Shown one piece after another: positions 48,639-57,963 of a stretch of DNA of 64,000 nucleotides; within the stretch, counting starts at the first letter, position 1, and every line of letters starts with the position of its first letter. Origin of the DNA: Actinomadura macra NBRC 14102 (GTDB lineage Bacteria > Actinomycetota > Actinomycetes > Streptosporangiales > Streptosporangiaceae); the NCBI RefSeq assembly GCF_001552215.1, contig NZ_BCQT01000025.1, positions 1 through 64,000 of the forward strand. Reading direction: 5' to 3'. The notes under the pieces are model-generated. The model searched no databases and had not been told where the DNA came from. It saw nothing but the letters and a program-made list of their open reading frames with translations. Both the position numbers and the translations under genes were made by a program.

Positions 48639-49100
48639 ATGCGAATCTCAGCTCGCGCGCACCAGCTGCCCGTCCGGCTCACCGTGGGCGCGTTCGTCCT
48701 GAACTCGGGGCTGTCGAAGCTCAGGAGCGAGGAGGAGGGGGCCGAGGGTACGCACGGCATGGCCACGACCGCCTACCCGTTCCTGGGGTCACTGGACCCG
48801 CAGGAGTTCACCCGCAAGCTCGGTATGGCCGAGGTGGCGCTCGGTGCCGCGCTGCTCGTCCCGATCGTCCCGTCGCTGCTGGCGGGCGCGGCCCTCACGG
48901 CCTTCGCGGGCGGCCTGACGGGCCTGTACCTGCGGACGCCGGGGATGCGGGAGGAGGGCGGGCTGCGCCCCACGCAGCAGGGCATCCCGCTCGCCAAGGA
49001 CTCTTGGCTCGTCGGGATCGGCGCGTCACTCGTCCTTGAGGAGCTCGGGCGGGCCCGCGCGGAGCGGCACGCGTTCCACGCGCGGCTGATCCCGGACTGA
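48639..49100 (+). CDS. DoxX-like membrane protein
   Basis: The 153-residue protein has about four hydrophobic helices in a DoxX-like layout: 'LPVRLTVGAFVLNSGLSKL' at the start, KLGMAEVALGAALLVPIVPSLLAGAALTAFAGG in the middle (read in parts), and 'SWLVGIGASLVLEEL' near the end. Such proteins occur widely in actinobacteria; some take part in thiol/redox complexes at the membrane. ATG at 48639 is preferred over ATG at 48627, with GGGGA four bases upstream. Confidence 0.82.
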   Translation: MRISARAHQLPVRLTVGAFVLNSGLSKLRSEEEGAEGTHGMATTAYPFLGSLDPQEFTRKLGMAEVALGAALLVPIVPSLLAGAALTAFAGGLTGLYLRTPGMREEGGLRPTQQGIPLAKDSWLVGIGASLVLEELGRARAERHAFHARLIPD

Positions 49101-49172
49101 CGGCCGCCACCGGTCCTTGACGGGCGGGCCGCCGCTCGGTGAGGATCAGCGCGTCCCTCAGGAGGCCGCGCC

Positions 49173-49811
49173 ATGACGTCGTCCGAGTCTCAGCCTTCCC
49201 CCGTGATCCGCGTCGCGGCCGACGCCGACGTGGCGGCCATGGCGGCCGTCCTCGGGCGGGCGTTCGACGACGACCCGGTGTGGCGGTGGATACTTCCGGG
49301 CGGCCCGTCCCGCTCGCGGCGGCTGGCGAACCTGTTCGGCCTCGCGATGCGGCGCGTCCACATGCCGCTCGGCGCCAGCGAGGCGACCGGACGGGACACC
49401 GCGGTCGAGGCGGCCGCGCTCTGGGACCCGCCCGGTCACTGGCACGTCTCGACGGGGCGCCAGATGAGGCTGCTGGTGCCGCTGCTGGGCGTCCTCGGGA
49501 CGAGGGTGCCCGCCGCGCTGCGCGCGCTCGGCGCGATCGAGAAGCACCACCCCCACGAGCCGCACTGGTACCTGTCAATGCTCGGGACGGACCCACCCGC
49601 GCAGGGGAACGGGCTCGGCGGGGCGCTGCTGCGGTCACGGCTGGACCGCTGTGACGCCGAGGGGGTGCCCGCCTACTTGGAATCGTCCAAGGAGAGGAAC
49701 GTTCCGTACTACGAACGTTTCGGATTCCGGGTGACGCGCGAGCTCACGCTGCCCGGCAGGGGAGGCCCGCCGGTGTGGCTCATGTGGCGCGAGCCCGGAA
49801 AGGACGGATGA
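49173..49811 (+). CDS. GNAT-family acetyltransferase
   Basis: The 212-residue protein has the acetyl-CoA loop 'PAQGNGLGGALLRSRLDRCD' (Q-x-x-G-x-G) at about 148-165 and 'VPYYERFGFRVTRELTLPGR' near the end. 'HWYLSMLGTDPPAQG' is the strand 4 to loop transition characteristic of a small-molecule GNAT subgroup. Substrate unknown. It follows the DoxX-like gene with 72 bases between. Confidence 0.92.
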   Translation: MTSSESQPSPVIRVAADADVAAMAAVLGRAFDDDPVWRWILPGGPSRSRRLANLFGLAMRRVHMPLGASEATGRDTAVEAAALWDPPGHWHVSTGRQMRLLVPLLGVLGTRVPAALRALGAIEKHHPHEPHWYLSMLGTDPPAQGNGLGGALLRSRLDRCDAEGVPAYLESSKERNVPYYERFGFRVTRELTLPGRGGPPVWLMWREPGKDG

Positions 49812-50152
49812 TTCCGACAAGCGCGGGGCATCCCGGTTAAGTCGCTGTCACGTCCGGAAGCGGTCAGTTCGCGGAATCGCCTGCGCGGCGGCGTAGCTGC
49901 TCCGCGGTGACGGCGCTCCCGCTGCGTGCCTGCTGTCCGTCACGCTCACTCCCGCAGCCGGTCGATCACCATCAAACGCCGATGACCTGATACGGCCAGA
50001 GGGGCGCCCACTTTCGGATGGGCCGCCGGTCGGCCCCTCCAAGACCCCATTTCCGCCGCCTACCGTCGGAGACGAGCCACCGCCCCGCTCCCGTTTGGTG
50101 AAGGCGACAGGTGAAGTGTCATGACGGCGACCCGGCCCCCCGCGAGGCGCGG
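49812..50152. other. Intergenic stretch, no gene seen
   Basis: I see no credible gene in these 341 bases. A GTG at 50111 opens 14 extra codons for the downstream methyltransferase but they lack family similarity. No strong hairpin or palindrome stands out. Confidence 0.4.
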
Positions 50153-50980
50153 ATGCGCGTACCGGCCCTGAGCGTCCCGCCGGAGGCGGAGCTGGCCGGG
50201 CGGGAACCGCTGCTCTTGCACCGGCCGGGTCCAGCACGCGTGCACGACTATTTCCTCGGTGGCAAGGACAACTACGCCGCCGACCGCCGGCTCGCGCAAC
50301 GCGTCCTGCGGGTACTGCCACAGTCGGCGGCGGCGGCCCGCGACGGCCGCGCCTTCCTCGCCCGCACCGTCCGGCTGCTGGCCGGGCGCGGTATCCGGCA
50401 GTTCGTCGACCTGGGTTGCGGGCTGCCCACCGCCGACAACCTGCATCAGATGGCCGCCCGGCACGCCTCGGGCACCCGCGTCATCTATGTCGACAACGAC
50501 CCGCTGGTCATGGCGCATGCCCGCGCACTGCTGATCGACGACGGCAACATCGCCGCCCTGCGCGGGGACCTTCGCGACCCGACCGCGATCATCGAGAGCC
50601 CTGAGTGGCGCCGGCTGATCGACCCCCGGGAGCCGGTGGGGTTGGTGTTCTCGTCCGTCCTGCACTTCCTCCACGACCCGTACGGCCCTGTCGCGGCGCT
50701 GGGTGCGGTCGCCCCGCCCGGCAGCGCGTTGGTCGTCTCACACGCCACCGCCGACTTCGATCCGGGGATCGGCGAGGCGGCGCGGCTCTACGGCGAGGCG
50801 AGCCTCGTGCCCCTGCTCCCCCGCCGCGCCGCCGACGTCGAGCGTCTCTTCGGCCCGTTCACGCCGCTCAGCCCCGGCATCGCCCCGGTCGCCCGGTGGC
50901 GTCCGGACGCTCCATCCCCGCCTTCCGGCCCTCCCTTGACCTACGGCGGCGTAGGCATCCGCGGGAATCCCCTCGGTTAA
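50153..50980 (+). CDS. SAM-dependent methyltransferase, PF04672 (DUF574) family, copy 1
   Basis: The 275-residue protein has the family start 'RVHDYFLGGKDNYAADR', the SAM-binding motif VDLGCGLPTADN and the acidic loop YVDNDPLVMAHARALL. It also has the later block SSVLHFLHDPYGPVAAL and 'ALVVSHATADFDP'. The family is large in Streptomyces-like bacteria and its substrates are unknown. A close paralogue lies at 59261-60037. ATG at 50153 is preferred, giving the usual length. Confidence 0.92.
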   Translation: MRVPALSVPPEAELAGREPLLLHRPGPARVHDYFLGGKDNYAADRRLAQRVLRVLPQSAAAARDGRAFLARTVRLLAGRGIRQFVDLGCGLPTADNLHQMAARHASGTRVIYVDNDPLVMAHARALLIDDGNIAALRGDLRDPTAIIESPEWRRLIDPREPVGLVFSSVLHFLHDPYGPVAALGAVAPPGSALVVSHATADFDPGIGEAARLYGEASLVPLLPRRAADVERLFGPFTPLSPGIAPVARWRPDAPSPPSGPPLTYGGVGIRGNPLG

Positions 50981-51010
50981 GGCCCTGGCAGGGGCGGGCG
51001 CTGGGCGGCT

Positions 51011-51592
51011 TCAGCCGTCGTGCGAGCTCGCCACCGGACCGGTGATCGTCTCTCGGCGCCTGCGGTGTGCGGCGACACGCTCGCGGGACGCGCAGGTGGC
51101 CGAGCAGAAGCGGCGCGGCGCGCCGGTGCCCGTTCCGAGGAACAGCCGCGTGCAGCCGGACGCGGCGCATTCGCCCCACGCGGGCCGTCCGGACTCGCTG
51201 AACACCTGGGCGAGGGCCAGCGCGCTGGACGCGGTGAACCACTCCGCCCAGGACGCGTCGTCGCCGCGGTCGACGTGCAAGTGCCAGGAGTGGCCGTCGT
51301 GACGGGACAGTCGAGGGCGGGCGCCGCACTCGGCCAGCAGGTCGTTGACCGCCAGCGCGGCGCGGTCGGGGTCGGTCTCGGTGAGGACGCCGGTGAGCCG
51401 GACGACGGCGCCGCGCAACGCCTCGGCGTCGTCCTCCGTCAGGGCCTCACCGGTCACGTCCGCCGGGGTCTCGCCGTGCCGGACGAGCATCCCCGCGAGC
51501 GCCGCCCTCGGCAGTTCCGGATCGTCACGGACGGCGTTGGCCAACTCGACCAGCCGCAGCGCCGGCCGGAATCCCTCTCCGGTCTCTCCCAT
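51011..51592 (-). CDS. CGNR zinc-finger transcriptional regulator
   Basis: The 193-residue protein has an N-terminal helical domain (ABATE-like; FRPALRLVELANAVRDDPEL) and a C-terminal CGNR-type zinc finger with four cysteines (GECAASGCTRLFLG, RFCSATCASRERVAAHRRRR). Its DNA-binding basic tail follows the last Cys pair. It is divergent from the MFS transporter gene, and a palindrome between the two starts is its likely operator, so it probably controls that transporter. Confidence 0.92.
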   Translation of the reverse strand: MGETGEGFRPALRLVELANAVRDDPELPRAALAGMLVRHGETPADVTGEALTEDDAEALRGAVVRLTGVLTETDPDRAALAVNDLLAECGARPRLSRHDGHSWHLHVDRGDDASWAEWFTASSALALAQVFSESGRPAWGECAASGCTRLFLGTGTGAPRRFCSATCASRERVAAHRRRRETITGPVASSHDG

Positions 51593-51614
51593 GCCACCTC
51601 CCTTTCCTCGTACT

Positions 51615-51642
51615 GTAACGTCTTTTTGATAAAACCCGTTAC
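51615..51642. promoter_or_regulatory. Palindromic operator between CGNR regulator and MFS gene
   Basis: GTAACG and CGTTAC form a perfect 6-bp inverted repeat with a 16-base AT-rich centre (TCTTTTTGATAAAACC). It fills the 64-base gap between the two divergent starts and must overlap both promoters. Confidence 0.6.
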
Positions 51643-51656
51643 TTGGGGGAGGTCGG

Positions 51657-52883
51657 TTGCTCCGGGTCTATCTCGCCACCGCGTTCCTCGCCCGGTTGGC
51701 CGAAGAGGGCATGGCGGTGGCTGTGGTGCTCCTGGCGGTCGAGCGCACGGGCTCGCCCGCGCAGGGCGCCTTCGCGTTGACCGCGTGGATGGCGCCGCAC
51801 GTTGTGTCCGCGCCGCTGGTGGGCGGGTTCGCGGCGCGGGTGCGCCGGCCCCGGATCTTCTACATGGTGGCTCTCTGCGGTTATGCCGTGTCGATGGCGG
51901 TCGTGGCCCTGCTGCTCGGCCGGGCCCCCGCGCTGCTCGTCCTGCTCGCCGCCGCGATCGGGGGCGCCTGCGGGCCGGTCGTCTCAGGTGGGCTGTCGAG
52001 CCTGGTCGCCGGCCTGGTCCCGGAGGGCCCCGGCCGCGCCCGCGCGTACGCCCTGGACGCGACGTCCTACAGCGCCGCCTCCGTCGCGGGCCCGGCCGTG
52101 GTCAGCGTGCTCGCCGGGACCGTCTCCGCCGCCGCGTCCGCGCTCGTCCTCGCCGCAGCCCCGGCCGCCGCCGCGTGCCTGGCCGCCGCGCTGCCCCTCG
52201 TGCGGACGTCCACTGTGCGGACGCCGGCGAACCTGCGCGGCGGCCTGTCCGCGGGGCTCGCCGCGGTGCGGCGCACCCGCGAGCTGCGCGCCATCACGGC
52301 CGCCACCTGCCTGGCGTTCGTGGGCGTCGGCGGGCTCACCACGACCGCCGCCCTGCTCGCCGAGACGCGGGGGCACCACGACGGCGGCGGCGTCCTGATG
52401 ACCGCGTTCGCGCTCGGGGCCCTGGCCGGGTCGCTCGCCGTCGCCCGGCTCGGGCCGCGGATGCCCGCGGAGCGGATGGCCGGCCTCAGCCTGCCCGCGA
52501 CCGGGGCGGCCCTGGCGGTGGCGGCGCTCGTCCCCTCCTTCACCCTCTGCACTATGGCGTTCGTCACAGTGGGCCTGCTGGATGCTCCCCTCCTCACCGC
52601 CACGCTCCGCCTCCGCGCCGACCACGCGCCGCCCGGGACGCGGCCGCAGGTCTTCACCATCGGCGCCGGTCTGAAGATCACCGCCGCGGCGGCCGGGGCG
52701 GCGCTCGCGGGCGCCATGGCGGGGCTCGCGGCACCCGTCCTGCTCCTTGCCATCGCCGCGCTGCACGGCGCCGCGGGGATCCTGTACCCGGTGCTGCGGC
52801 GCCCGTCGCCGCGGAGGCGCGGCTCCTCGCAGCCCCCCGTGCCTCCTTCGCAGGCCACCCGCCGGCCCGGTCGCGTTCAGTGA
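51657..52883 (+). CDS. Major facilitator superfamily transporter
   Basis: The 408-residue protein has about 12 hydrophobic helices. The loop after helix 2 reads GGFAARVRRPRIF, a degenerate MFS motif A (GxLaDrxGrr). The C-terminal 35 residues are Arg/Pro-rich and cytoplasmic. TTG at 51657 is used: GGGGGAGG lies four bases upstream. It is divergent from the CGNR regulator gene and probably regulated by it, as with drug-type exporters. No substrate can be named. Confidence 0.88.
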   Translation: MLRVYLATAFLARLAEEGMAVAVVLLAVERTGSPAQGAFALTAWMAPHVVSAPLVGGFAARVRRPRIFYMVALCGYAVSMAVVALLLGRAPALLVLLAAAIGGACGPVVSGGLSSLVAGLVPEGPGRARAYALDATSYSAASVAGPAVVSVLAGTVSAAASALVLAAAPAAAACLAAALPLVRTSTVRTPANLRGGLSAGLAAVRRTRELRAITAATCLAFVGVGGLTTTAALLAETRGHHDGGGVLMTAFALGALAGSLAVARLGPRMPAERMAGLSLPATGAALAVAALVPSFTLCTMAFVTVGLLDAPLLTATLRLRADHAPPGTRPQVFTIGAGLKITAAAAGAALAGAMAGLAAPVLLLAIAALHGAAGILYPVLRRPSPRRRGSSQPPVPPSQATRRPGRVQ

Positions 52884-52923
52884 GTGTTCAGGTCGTGAAC
52901 TGTGAACCTGGAGCCCGGGCCCC

Positions 52924-52929
52924 TAGGGT
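52924..52929 (+). promoter_or_regulatory. -10 hexamer of a probable leaderless transcript
   Basis: TAGGGT lies seven bases before the ATG at 52937 with no ribosome site. TGTGAA at 52901-52906 sits 17 bases upstream as a weak -35. Confidence 0.5.
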
Positions 52930-52936
52930 GTCCCGG

Positions 52937-54190
52937 ATGCCGACGAACACCCTGACCCCGTCCAGAACCGAGATCGGCGCTCCTCCGGCGAAGGCTCCCC
53001 GGATGGGGTGGCTCGACGCCCTCCGCGGCCTCGCCGCGCTGGTGGTGGTCTTCGAGCATTCCTTGGACGTGCTGCTGCCCGAGGTCCGCAGGACGGCGAG
53101 CCCCTGGTTCGACTTCGGGCGGTACGGGGTGTTCGTGTTCTTCCTCGTCAGCGGCTACGTGGTGCCGTTCTCGCTGGAGCGCCGCGGGAACGTGCGGGAG
53201 TTCTGGATCGGCCGGTTCTTCCGCCTGTACCCGGCGTGGATCGTCTCCGTCGGCCTCGCCCTGCTGCTCGGCGCCACCGGGATCTCGTGGGGTCTGCCGG
53301 CCGCGCTCGGCGAACGGCCCTGGGCGTCCGCGCTGGCGCACCTGACGATGCTGCAGGACCTGCTCGGTGTTCCCAACGTGGTGAGCGTGCTCTGGACCCT
53401 GTCCTACGAGATGGTGTTCTACCTGCTCGTGACGGCGATGTTCCTCGCCGGTGTCCATCGCGCCAGCGCTCGTGTCGCGCTCGGCTTCGGCGTGGCGGCC
53501 GCGATGCTCGGGGTGGCGTTGCCGAGCGGGCTGCTCGCCTCCCGCTGGCCCGGCGGCACGACGTTCGTCGCCGCGCTCGTCCTCGCCGCCGGACTCGCGG
53601 CCCTGGTCAGCCGGCGGAGGTCGGTCCGCCGCGCCGGGATCGCCGTCGCGCTGGTCCTGGCGTTGACCCTCCTGATCCTCGACAGCCGCATCGGCGGCGT
53701 CGAAAGCCTGTGCATCATCGCCACGATGTTCGCCGGGACGGCCATCCGCGGTATCCAGGACGGGCGGCTGCGCGCCTGGCCGGCCGCCGCGATGGTCGCG
53801 CTCGTCCCCGTGCTGTCCCTGCTGGCCGGCCTGCGCCCGCCCGCCACCTGGGCAGCGCAGGCCAACGTGCAGTCCCTCGGTCTGGACTGGTCGATCGCCG
53901 TCGCCGCCGCGTGGCTGACCTTCCTCGCCGGCCTGGCCCTGCGGCACCGCGCCATGCCCCGCGCCCTGGTGTGGCTCGGGTTGGTCAGCTACTCCGTCTA
54001 CCTGCTGCATCCGCTGGTCGTCCAGGCCATCTGGCGCGCGGCCGGGGACCCGAGCGGCCAGCCCGCCATCGAACGCCTCGCCTGGGGCGGCGTCCTCGTC
54101 TCGGGCGTGCTGGTCGCGGCGGGCCTGGCCCACCACTACGTGGAGATGCCCGCGCAGCGCCTGGGCCGCCGCCTGTCCCGCGTCAGGTGA
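52937..54190 (+). CDS. Acyltransferase-3 family membrane protein
   Basis: The 417-residue protein has about ten membrane helices of the acyltransferase-3 (OafA/NodX-like) type. The first block, WLDALRGLAALVVVFEHSLD, carries the catalytic His. 'FFLVSGYVVPFSL', 'FFRLYPAWIVSV' and the late 'SYSVYLLHPLV' follow the family pattern. Such enzymes O-acylate sugars or lipids of the envelope or of secondary metabolites. It stands alone. The 3' end overlaps the convergent SCO7613-like gene by eight bases. Confidence 0.92.
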   Translation: MPTNTLTPSRTEIGAPPAKAPRMGWLDALRGLAALVVVFEHSLDVLLPEVRRTASPWFDFGRYGVFVFFLVSGYVVPFSLERRGNVREFWIGRFFRLYPAWIVSVGLALLLGATGISWGLPAALGERPWASALAHLTMLQDLLGVPNVVSVLWTLSYEMVFYLLVTAMFLAGVHRASARVALGFGVAAAMLGVALPSGLLASRWPGGTTFVAALVLAAGLAALVSRRRSVRRAGIAVALVLALTLLILDSRIGGVESLCIIATMFAGTAIRGIQDGRLRAWPAAAMVALVPVLSLLAGLRPPATWAAQANVQSLGLDWSIAVAAAWLTFLAGLALRHRAMPRALVWLGLVSYSVYLLHPLVVQAIWRAAGDPSGQPAIERLAWGGVLVSGVLVAAGLAHHYVEMPAQRLGRRLSRVR

Positions 54191-56552
54191 GCCGCCCGAG
54201 GGCGCCGCGGAGCCGGCGCAGGTCCCGCATGCGCTGCTCGTAGGTGGCGCCGGCCAGCAGGGTGAGCAGGCCGAGACAGGCGATGGGGATCCAGCCGGGG
54301 ATGCTGCCGAGGGCGTCAGCCGCGTATGGGGCGAGCCAGCGGGCGGCGTCCAGGACGAGGACGGCGCCGCCGAGGACGAGCGGGGCCTGCAGGCGGGTGC
54401 GGGCACCGGCGAGGGTGATCGCGAGCGCGGCCACGGCGAGGATCAACGGGCGCGGCCCGGAGACGTCCGCCCAGGCGGCGAGGAGGCTCGGGACGAGCGT
54501 GGACGCGATTGCCGGGCCCAACGCCGTCCAGGAGGAGCGGGCGGCCCCCCGGGCCCGCCGGACCAGGCCGAGTGCGAGCAGCGCCGCCGAGACCGGCGCC
54601 GTGTAGACCTCCGGCACGGTGACCTCGGACGCGCCGAGCCGGACCCACCATGCGGCGAGCAGCAGTGCGGACGCCGCCCAGCCGGCCGGACGGCGGTCCG
54701 GACGCACCGCCACCGCGGCGGCCAGCACCCCGGTCACGGCGAGGGCGACGCTGAGCGGCGCGGCATGCCCCGCCGTCATCGCGATGCCCGCGGCGGCGAC
54801 CGGCCACGGGGCGGTCTCGGCCGCCGGGGCGACGCTTGCCTTCAGCACCGGCGACACGGCGAGGACGCCGCAGCCGGCGGCGGCGAGGACGGCGAACGCG
54901 GCATGGTGGGCGGGCTGCCCGGCCGCGAGCGGGAGCGCGGCGGCGAGGCCACCGAAAGCGAGCACCGCGACTGCGGCCGCGCTGTCGCGCAGGACGGGGA
55001 AGGCCGCCGCGCAGACGATGGCGACGAGCGTCAGGGCGCCGAGGGCGGCGATCGTGGTGTCCTCGGTCGCGAGCGAGGAGGCGGCGGCCCACAGGGCCGC
55101 GGCGACCGCCGAGGCGCCGGCGACGATGCGGGCGGGCGGGTCGAGCGCGGCCCAGACGGCGAGCGCGGCGGCGGACGCGACGGCCGCCGCGAGCGCCACC
55201 GGGTGGGGCAGGTCCGCGGTGGCCGCCGTGGTGAGGACGACAAGGAGGGCGGCGGGCGGCGCCGCCGCGCGAAGACCGGTCACGGCGAGGGCGGCCGCCA
55301 CGAGGGCGAGCACGGCCGGCGTGGCGGGCAACACCCAGTCCATGAGGTCGGGCGAGCCCACTCCGGTCCAGGGGGCGTCCACGTAGCGCCCGGGGAACAG
55401 CGCGACCACGACGGTACCCGGCAGAATCCACGCGGCGGACGCCGCCAGGGTGATCGCCGCGCCTGCCCGGGTGCCGTGCCGCAGCCTCGCCGGCAGCAAC
55501 CACGCGGCGGAGGCGACGCTCACGGCGGACAGCGCGCAGCCCGCCGCCGTCCAACGCAGGGGCAGGGGCAGGAGGCTGGCGAACGCCGCCGAGGCGGCCA
55601 GCCCGGCGGCCACGGCGAGGACGCGGTGCACCCGGAACGCCCAGGCGAGCGCGACCGCGGCGGCCGCGAGCAGGAGGGCTCCTCCGGCGGGCGCGACCGG
55701 GGCGGACTCGACGGCCAGCCCGAACGCCAGCGCCGTCCCGGCCGTGCCTGCGAGCAGGCCCGTCACGGTCGCGGCCTTCGGGTCCAGCCGCCGGGCGCCC
55801 AGGTCGGCGAGGCTCAGCAGGAGGAGGGTCAGCGCCATCGCCTCAGGCGTGGCGCCCGCCGCGATGGCGCCGAGGGGCAGCGGCAGTTGGGCCAGCACGA
55901 CCGCCGTCGGGCGGGTCAGGCGCAACGAGGAGATCCGGTCGTAGACGGCCCAGACCATGGTGACCGCCAAGGACGCCACCGCCGCGTACCAGCGTCCGTC
56001 GACCTCGTCCAAGCCGAACAGGCCGTTGACGTACGCGGCGTAGGACTGCAGGCCGATCAGCAGGAGCCCGATGAACGCGAGGGTCTCGGCGGTGGCGGCC
56101 AGGGAGCGCCTTGCCAGGGTCCACGCGGCGCTCAGCGCGGCGCCCGTCAGCAGGAGCAGGACGAGCGCCCGTGGGACGGCCCCAAGCGTGCTCCAGCTGA
56201 GGAGCGTGAACACGATGGCGGCGACGCCGAGCAGGGCCCCGCCGACCCCGAGCAGCGTGTTGCGCACCGTGGAGCGGGAGGCGTCCGCCTCTGTGGCCAG
56301 GGCGGGCTCGGGCACCGGAGGCCATTCCGCCGGGCGGGGCGGCCGCGCGGCGTACAGGAGCGCCAGCAGTTCGCGGCGCCGCCGTCCCAGCCGGGCGAGG
56401 TGTGCGTCCACGGCCCACAGCTCCGCCGCCGCGGGCCCCGCCAGGCACAGCCCGCACACCGGGCAGGACGCGTGGTGGGGCGAGGACGGTCCGGCCGGCA
56501 CCTGTCCGGGTGGGGGCAGTGGAGTCCGGCAGCCGGGGCACGTGATACGCAT
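54183..56552 (-). CDS. SCO7613-like giant membrane protein with N-terminal zinc ribbon
   Basis: The 789-residue protein begins with a zinc-ribbon (CPGC at 5-8, CPVCGLC at 31-37). A cytoplasmic helical stretch follows, then about 25 short hydrophobic helices extending to the C-terminus. The helices are Ala/Val/Leu-rich and contain few charges. Proteins of this plan (SCO7613 C-terminal domain) are found in many Streptomyces-type genomes with unknown function. The number of helices exceeds that of any standard transporter. Start ATG 56552; no operon partner. Confidence 0.88.
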   Translation of the reverse strand: MRITCPGCRTPLPPPGQVPAGPSSPHHASCPVCGLCLAGPAAAELWAVDAHLARLGRRRRELLALLYAARPPRPAEWPPVPEPALATEADASRSTVRNTLLGVGGALLGVAAIVFTLLSWSTLGAVPRALVLLLLTGAALSAAWTLARRSLAATAETLAFIGLLLIGLQSYAAYVNGLFGLDEVDGRWYAAVASLAVTMVWAVYDRISSLRLTRPTAVVLAQLPLPLGAIAAGATPEAMALTLLLLSLADLGARRLDPKAATVTGLLAGTAGTALAFGLAVESAPVAPAGGALLLAAAAVALAWAFRVHRVLAVAAGLAASAAFASLLPLPLRWTAAGCALSAVSVASAAWLLPARLRHGTRAGAAITLAASAAWILPGTVVVALFPGRYVDAPWTGVGSPDLMDWVLPATPAVLALVAAALAVTGLRAAAPPAALLVVLTTAATADLPHPVALAAAVASAAALAVWAALDPPARIVAGASAVAAALWAAASSLATEDTTIAALGALTLVAIVCAAAFPVLRDSAAAVAVLAFGGLAAALPLAAGQPAHHAAFAVLAAAGCGVLAVSPVLKASVAPAAETAPWPVAAAGIAMTAGHAAPLSVALAVTGVLAAAVAVRPDRRPAGWAASALLLAAWWVRLGASEVTVPEVYTAPVSAALLALGLVRRARGAARSSWTALGPAIASTLVPSLLAAWADVSGPRPLILAVAALAITLAGARTRLQAPLVLGGAVLVLDAARWLAPYAADALGSIPGWIPIACLGLLTLLAGATYEQRMRDLRRLRGALGRLT

Positions 56553-56696
56553 AACGGCAGAATGTCGCCGATGTCCTGCCCACCGAATCCGTAGAGGTAC
56601 TCAGATCCGCCCCGAGTAGCCAGCCTCCGGGGGTGGTGACAGCGGCCCCTTTCTTACCTAGGGTGAGGCCGGTTCACCCTCCCGGAGGGAGATCCC

Positions 56697-57905
56697 ATGG
56701 TCAGTCCCCCGCAGAACGGCCATCGGGCGGCACAGGGGTCGCTGCCCGCAGGGCTCCCCGGCGTGCTCCGCCAGCACCTGCGGGCCGCCATCGAGGAGAT
56801 GGAGCGGGAGATCCGCGACCAGGTGCCCGAGTACGCGGGCGCCGACGGCGGGGAGTACGCCCAGCGGGTGGAGCAGACGGTCAGCGACACCGTCGCGTTC
56901 TTCGTCGACTCGGTGGACCATCCGGACGCCGACTCCCGAAAGCTGACCGAACTCTACGTGCGGCTCGGCGAGCAGGAGGCCCGGCAGGGCCGGAGTCTGG
57001 ACGCGTTGCAGACCGCGATGCGGGTGAGCAGCCAGGTCGCGTGCCGACGCTTCATCAAGGACGCCTACCGGCTCGGCTGGTCCCGGGAGATCCTCGGCCG
57101 CCTCACCGACTCGCTGTTCCTGCTGGTCGCCCGGATCGCCGACGCGGCCGCACAGGGGTACGCGCGCGAGCAGGGACAGCTCGCCACCGAGCGGGAGCAC
57201 CGCCGCGGGCGGCTGCGGGACCTGCTGGTCACCGAGCCGTCGCCGGGGCCGGAGGCCGTCGCCGAGCTGGCGCAGGCCGCCCGCTGGGAGTTGCCGAAGC
57301 ACATCGGCCTGGTCGCGCTCGCGGCCGGTGCGCCCTCGGGCGCCCGGATCCTGCCGCCCGCCGTCCTCGCCGATTGGGAGGCGCCGGTCCCCTACCTCGT
57401 GGTGCCCGACCCGGAGGGACCCGGCCGGGACCGGCTCTGGACGGCGCTGCACAAGCTCGGCACCAGCGCGATCGGCCCCACCGTGCCCGTGACGCAGGGC
57501 GCCGTCTCGCTGCGGTGGGCACGGCACGCCCTCACGCTGATCGAGCGGGACCTCCTCCCCCGGGACGCTCCCGTCCGCTGCGTGGACCACGTCACGTCCC
57601 TGGCGACGCTCGCGGCGGAGGAGTTGATCGGCGCGACGGCCGGGGCCGTCCTCGGGCCGCTGCTGGAGCTGCCACCGGCACGCCGCCGCCCGCTGGCCGA
57701 GACACTCCTGACCTACCTGCAGTGCGGCGACAACGCCGTGATCGCGGCGGAGCGGCTGCACATCCACGAGCAGACCGTCCGGTACCGGCTGCGGCGCATC
57801 GCCGAGCTGACCGGCGGCCGGTTCTCCGCGCTGGACGGACGCCTCGACCTCATGCTGATGCTGAGCTGGCTCGTGCGGTCGGGCCGCGCCGCCGAGACGG
57901 CGTGA
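56697..57905 (+). CDS. PucR/CdaR-type regulator with RsbRD-like N-terminal domain, second copy
   Basis: The 402-residue protein has an RsbRD_N-like helical region (LGEQEARQGRSLDALQTAMR), a middle GGDEF-like domain, and a C-terminal PucR helix-turn-helix, AAERLHIHEQTVRYRLRRIA. The architecture matches the regulator at 28565-29698. No divergent target is adjacent: the flanking genes are a divergent SCO7613-like gene and a convergent DMT-like gene. ATG at 56697 is preceded by GGAGGGAGATCCC. Confidence 0.9.
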   Translation: MVSPPQNGHRAAQGSLPAGLPGVLRQHLRAAIEEMEREIRDQVPEYAGADGGEYAQRVEQTVSDTVAFFVDSVDHPDADSRKLTELYVRLGEQEARQGRSLDALQTAMRVSSQVACRRFIKDAYRLGWSREILGRLTDSLFLLVARIADAAAQGYAREQGQLATEREHRRGRLRDLLVTEPSPGPEAVAELAQAARWELPKHIGLVALAAGAPSGARILPPAVLADWEAPVPYLVVPDPEGPGRDRLWTALHKLGTSAIGPTVPVTQGAVSLRWARHALTLIERDLLPRDAPVRCVDHVTSLATLAAEELIGATAGAVLGPLLELPPARRRPLAETLLTYLQCGDNAVIAAERLHIHEQTVRYRLRRIAELTGGRFSALDGRLDLMLMLSWLVRSGRAAETA

Positions 57906-57963
57906 CTCGCCGGGCAGGCTGCGGTTCGCTAGCGACGGTCGGTATGGGCCGGTGTCGTCTCGG

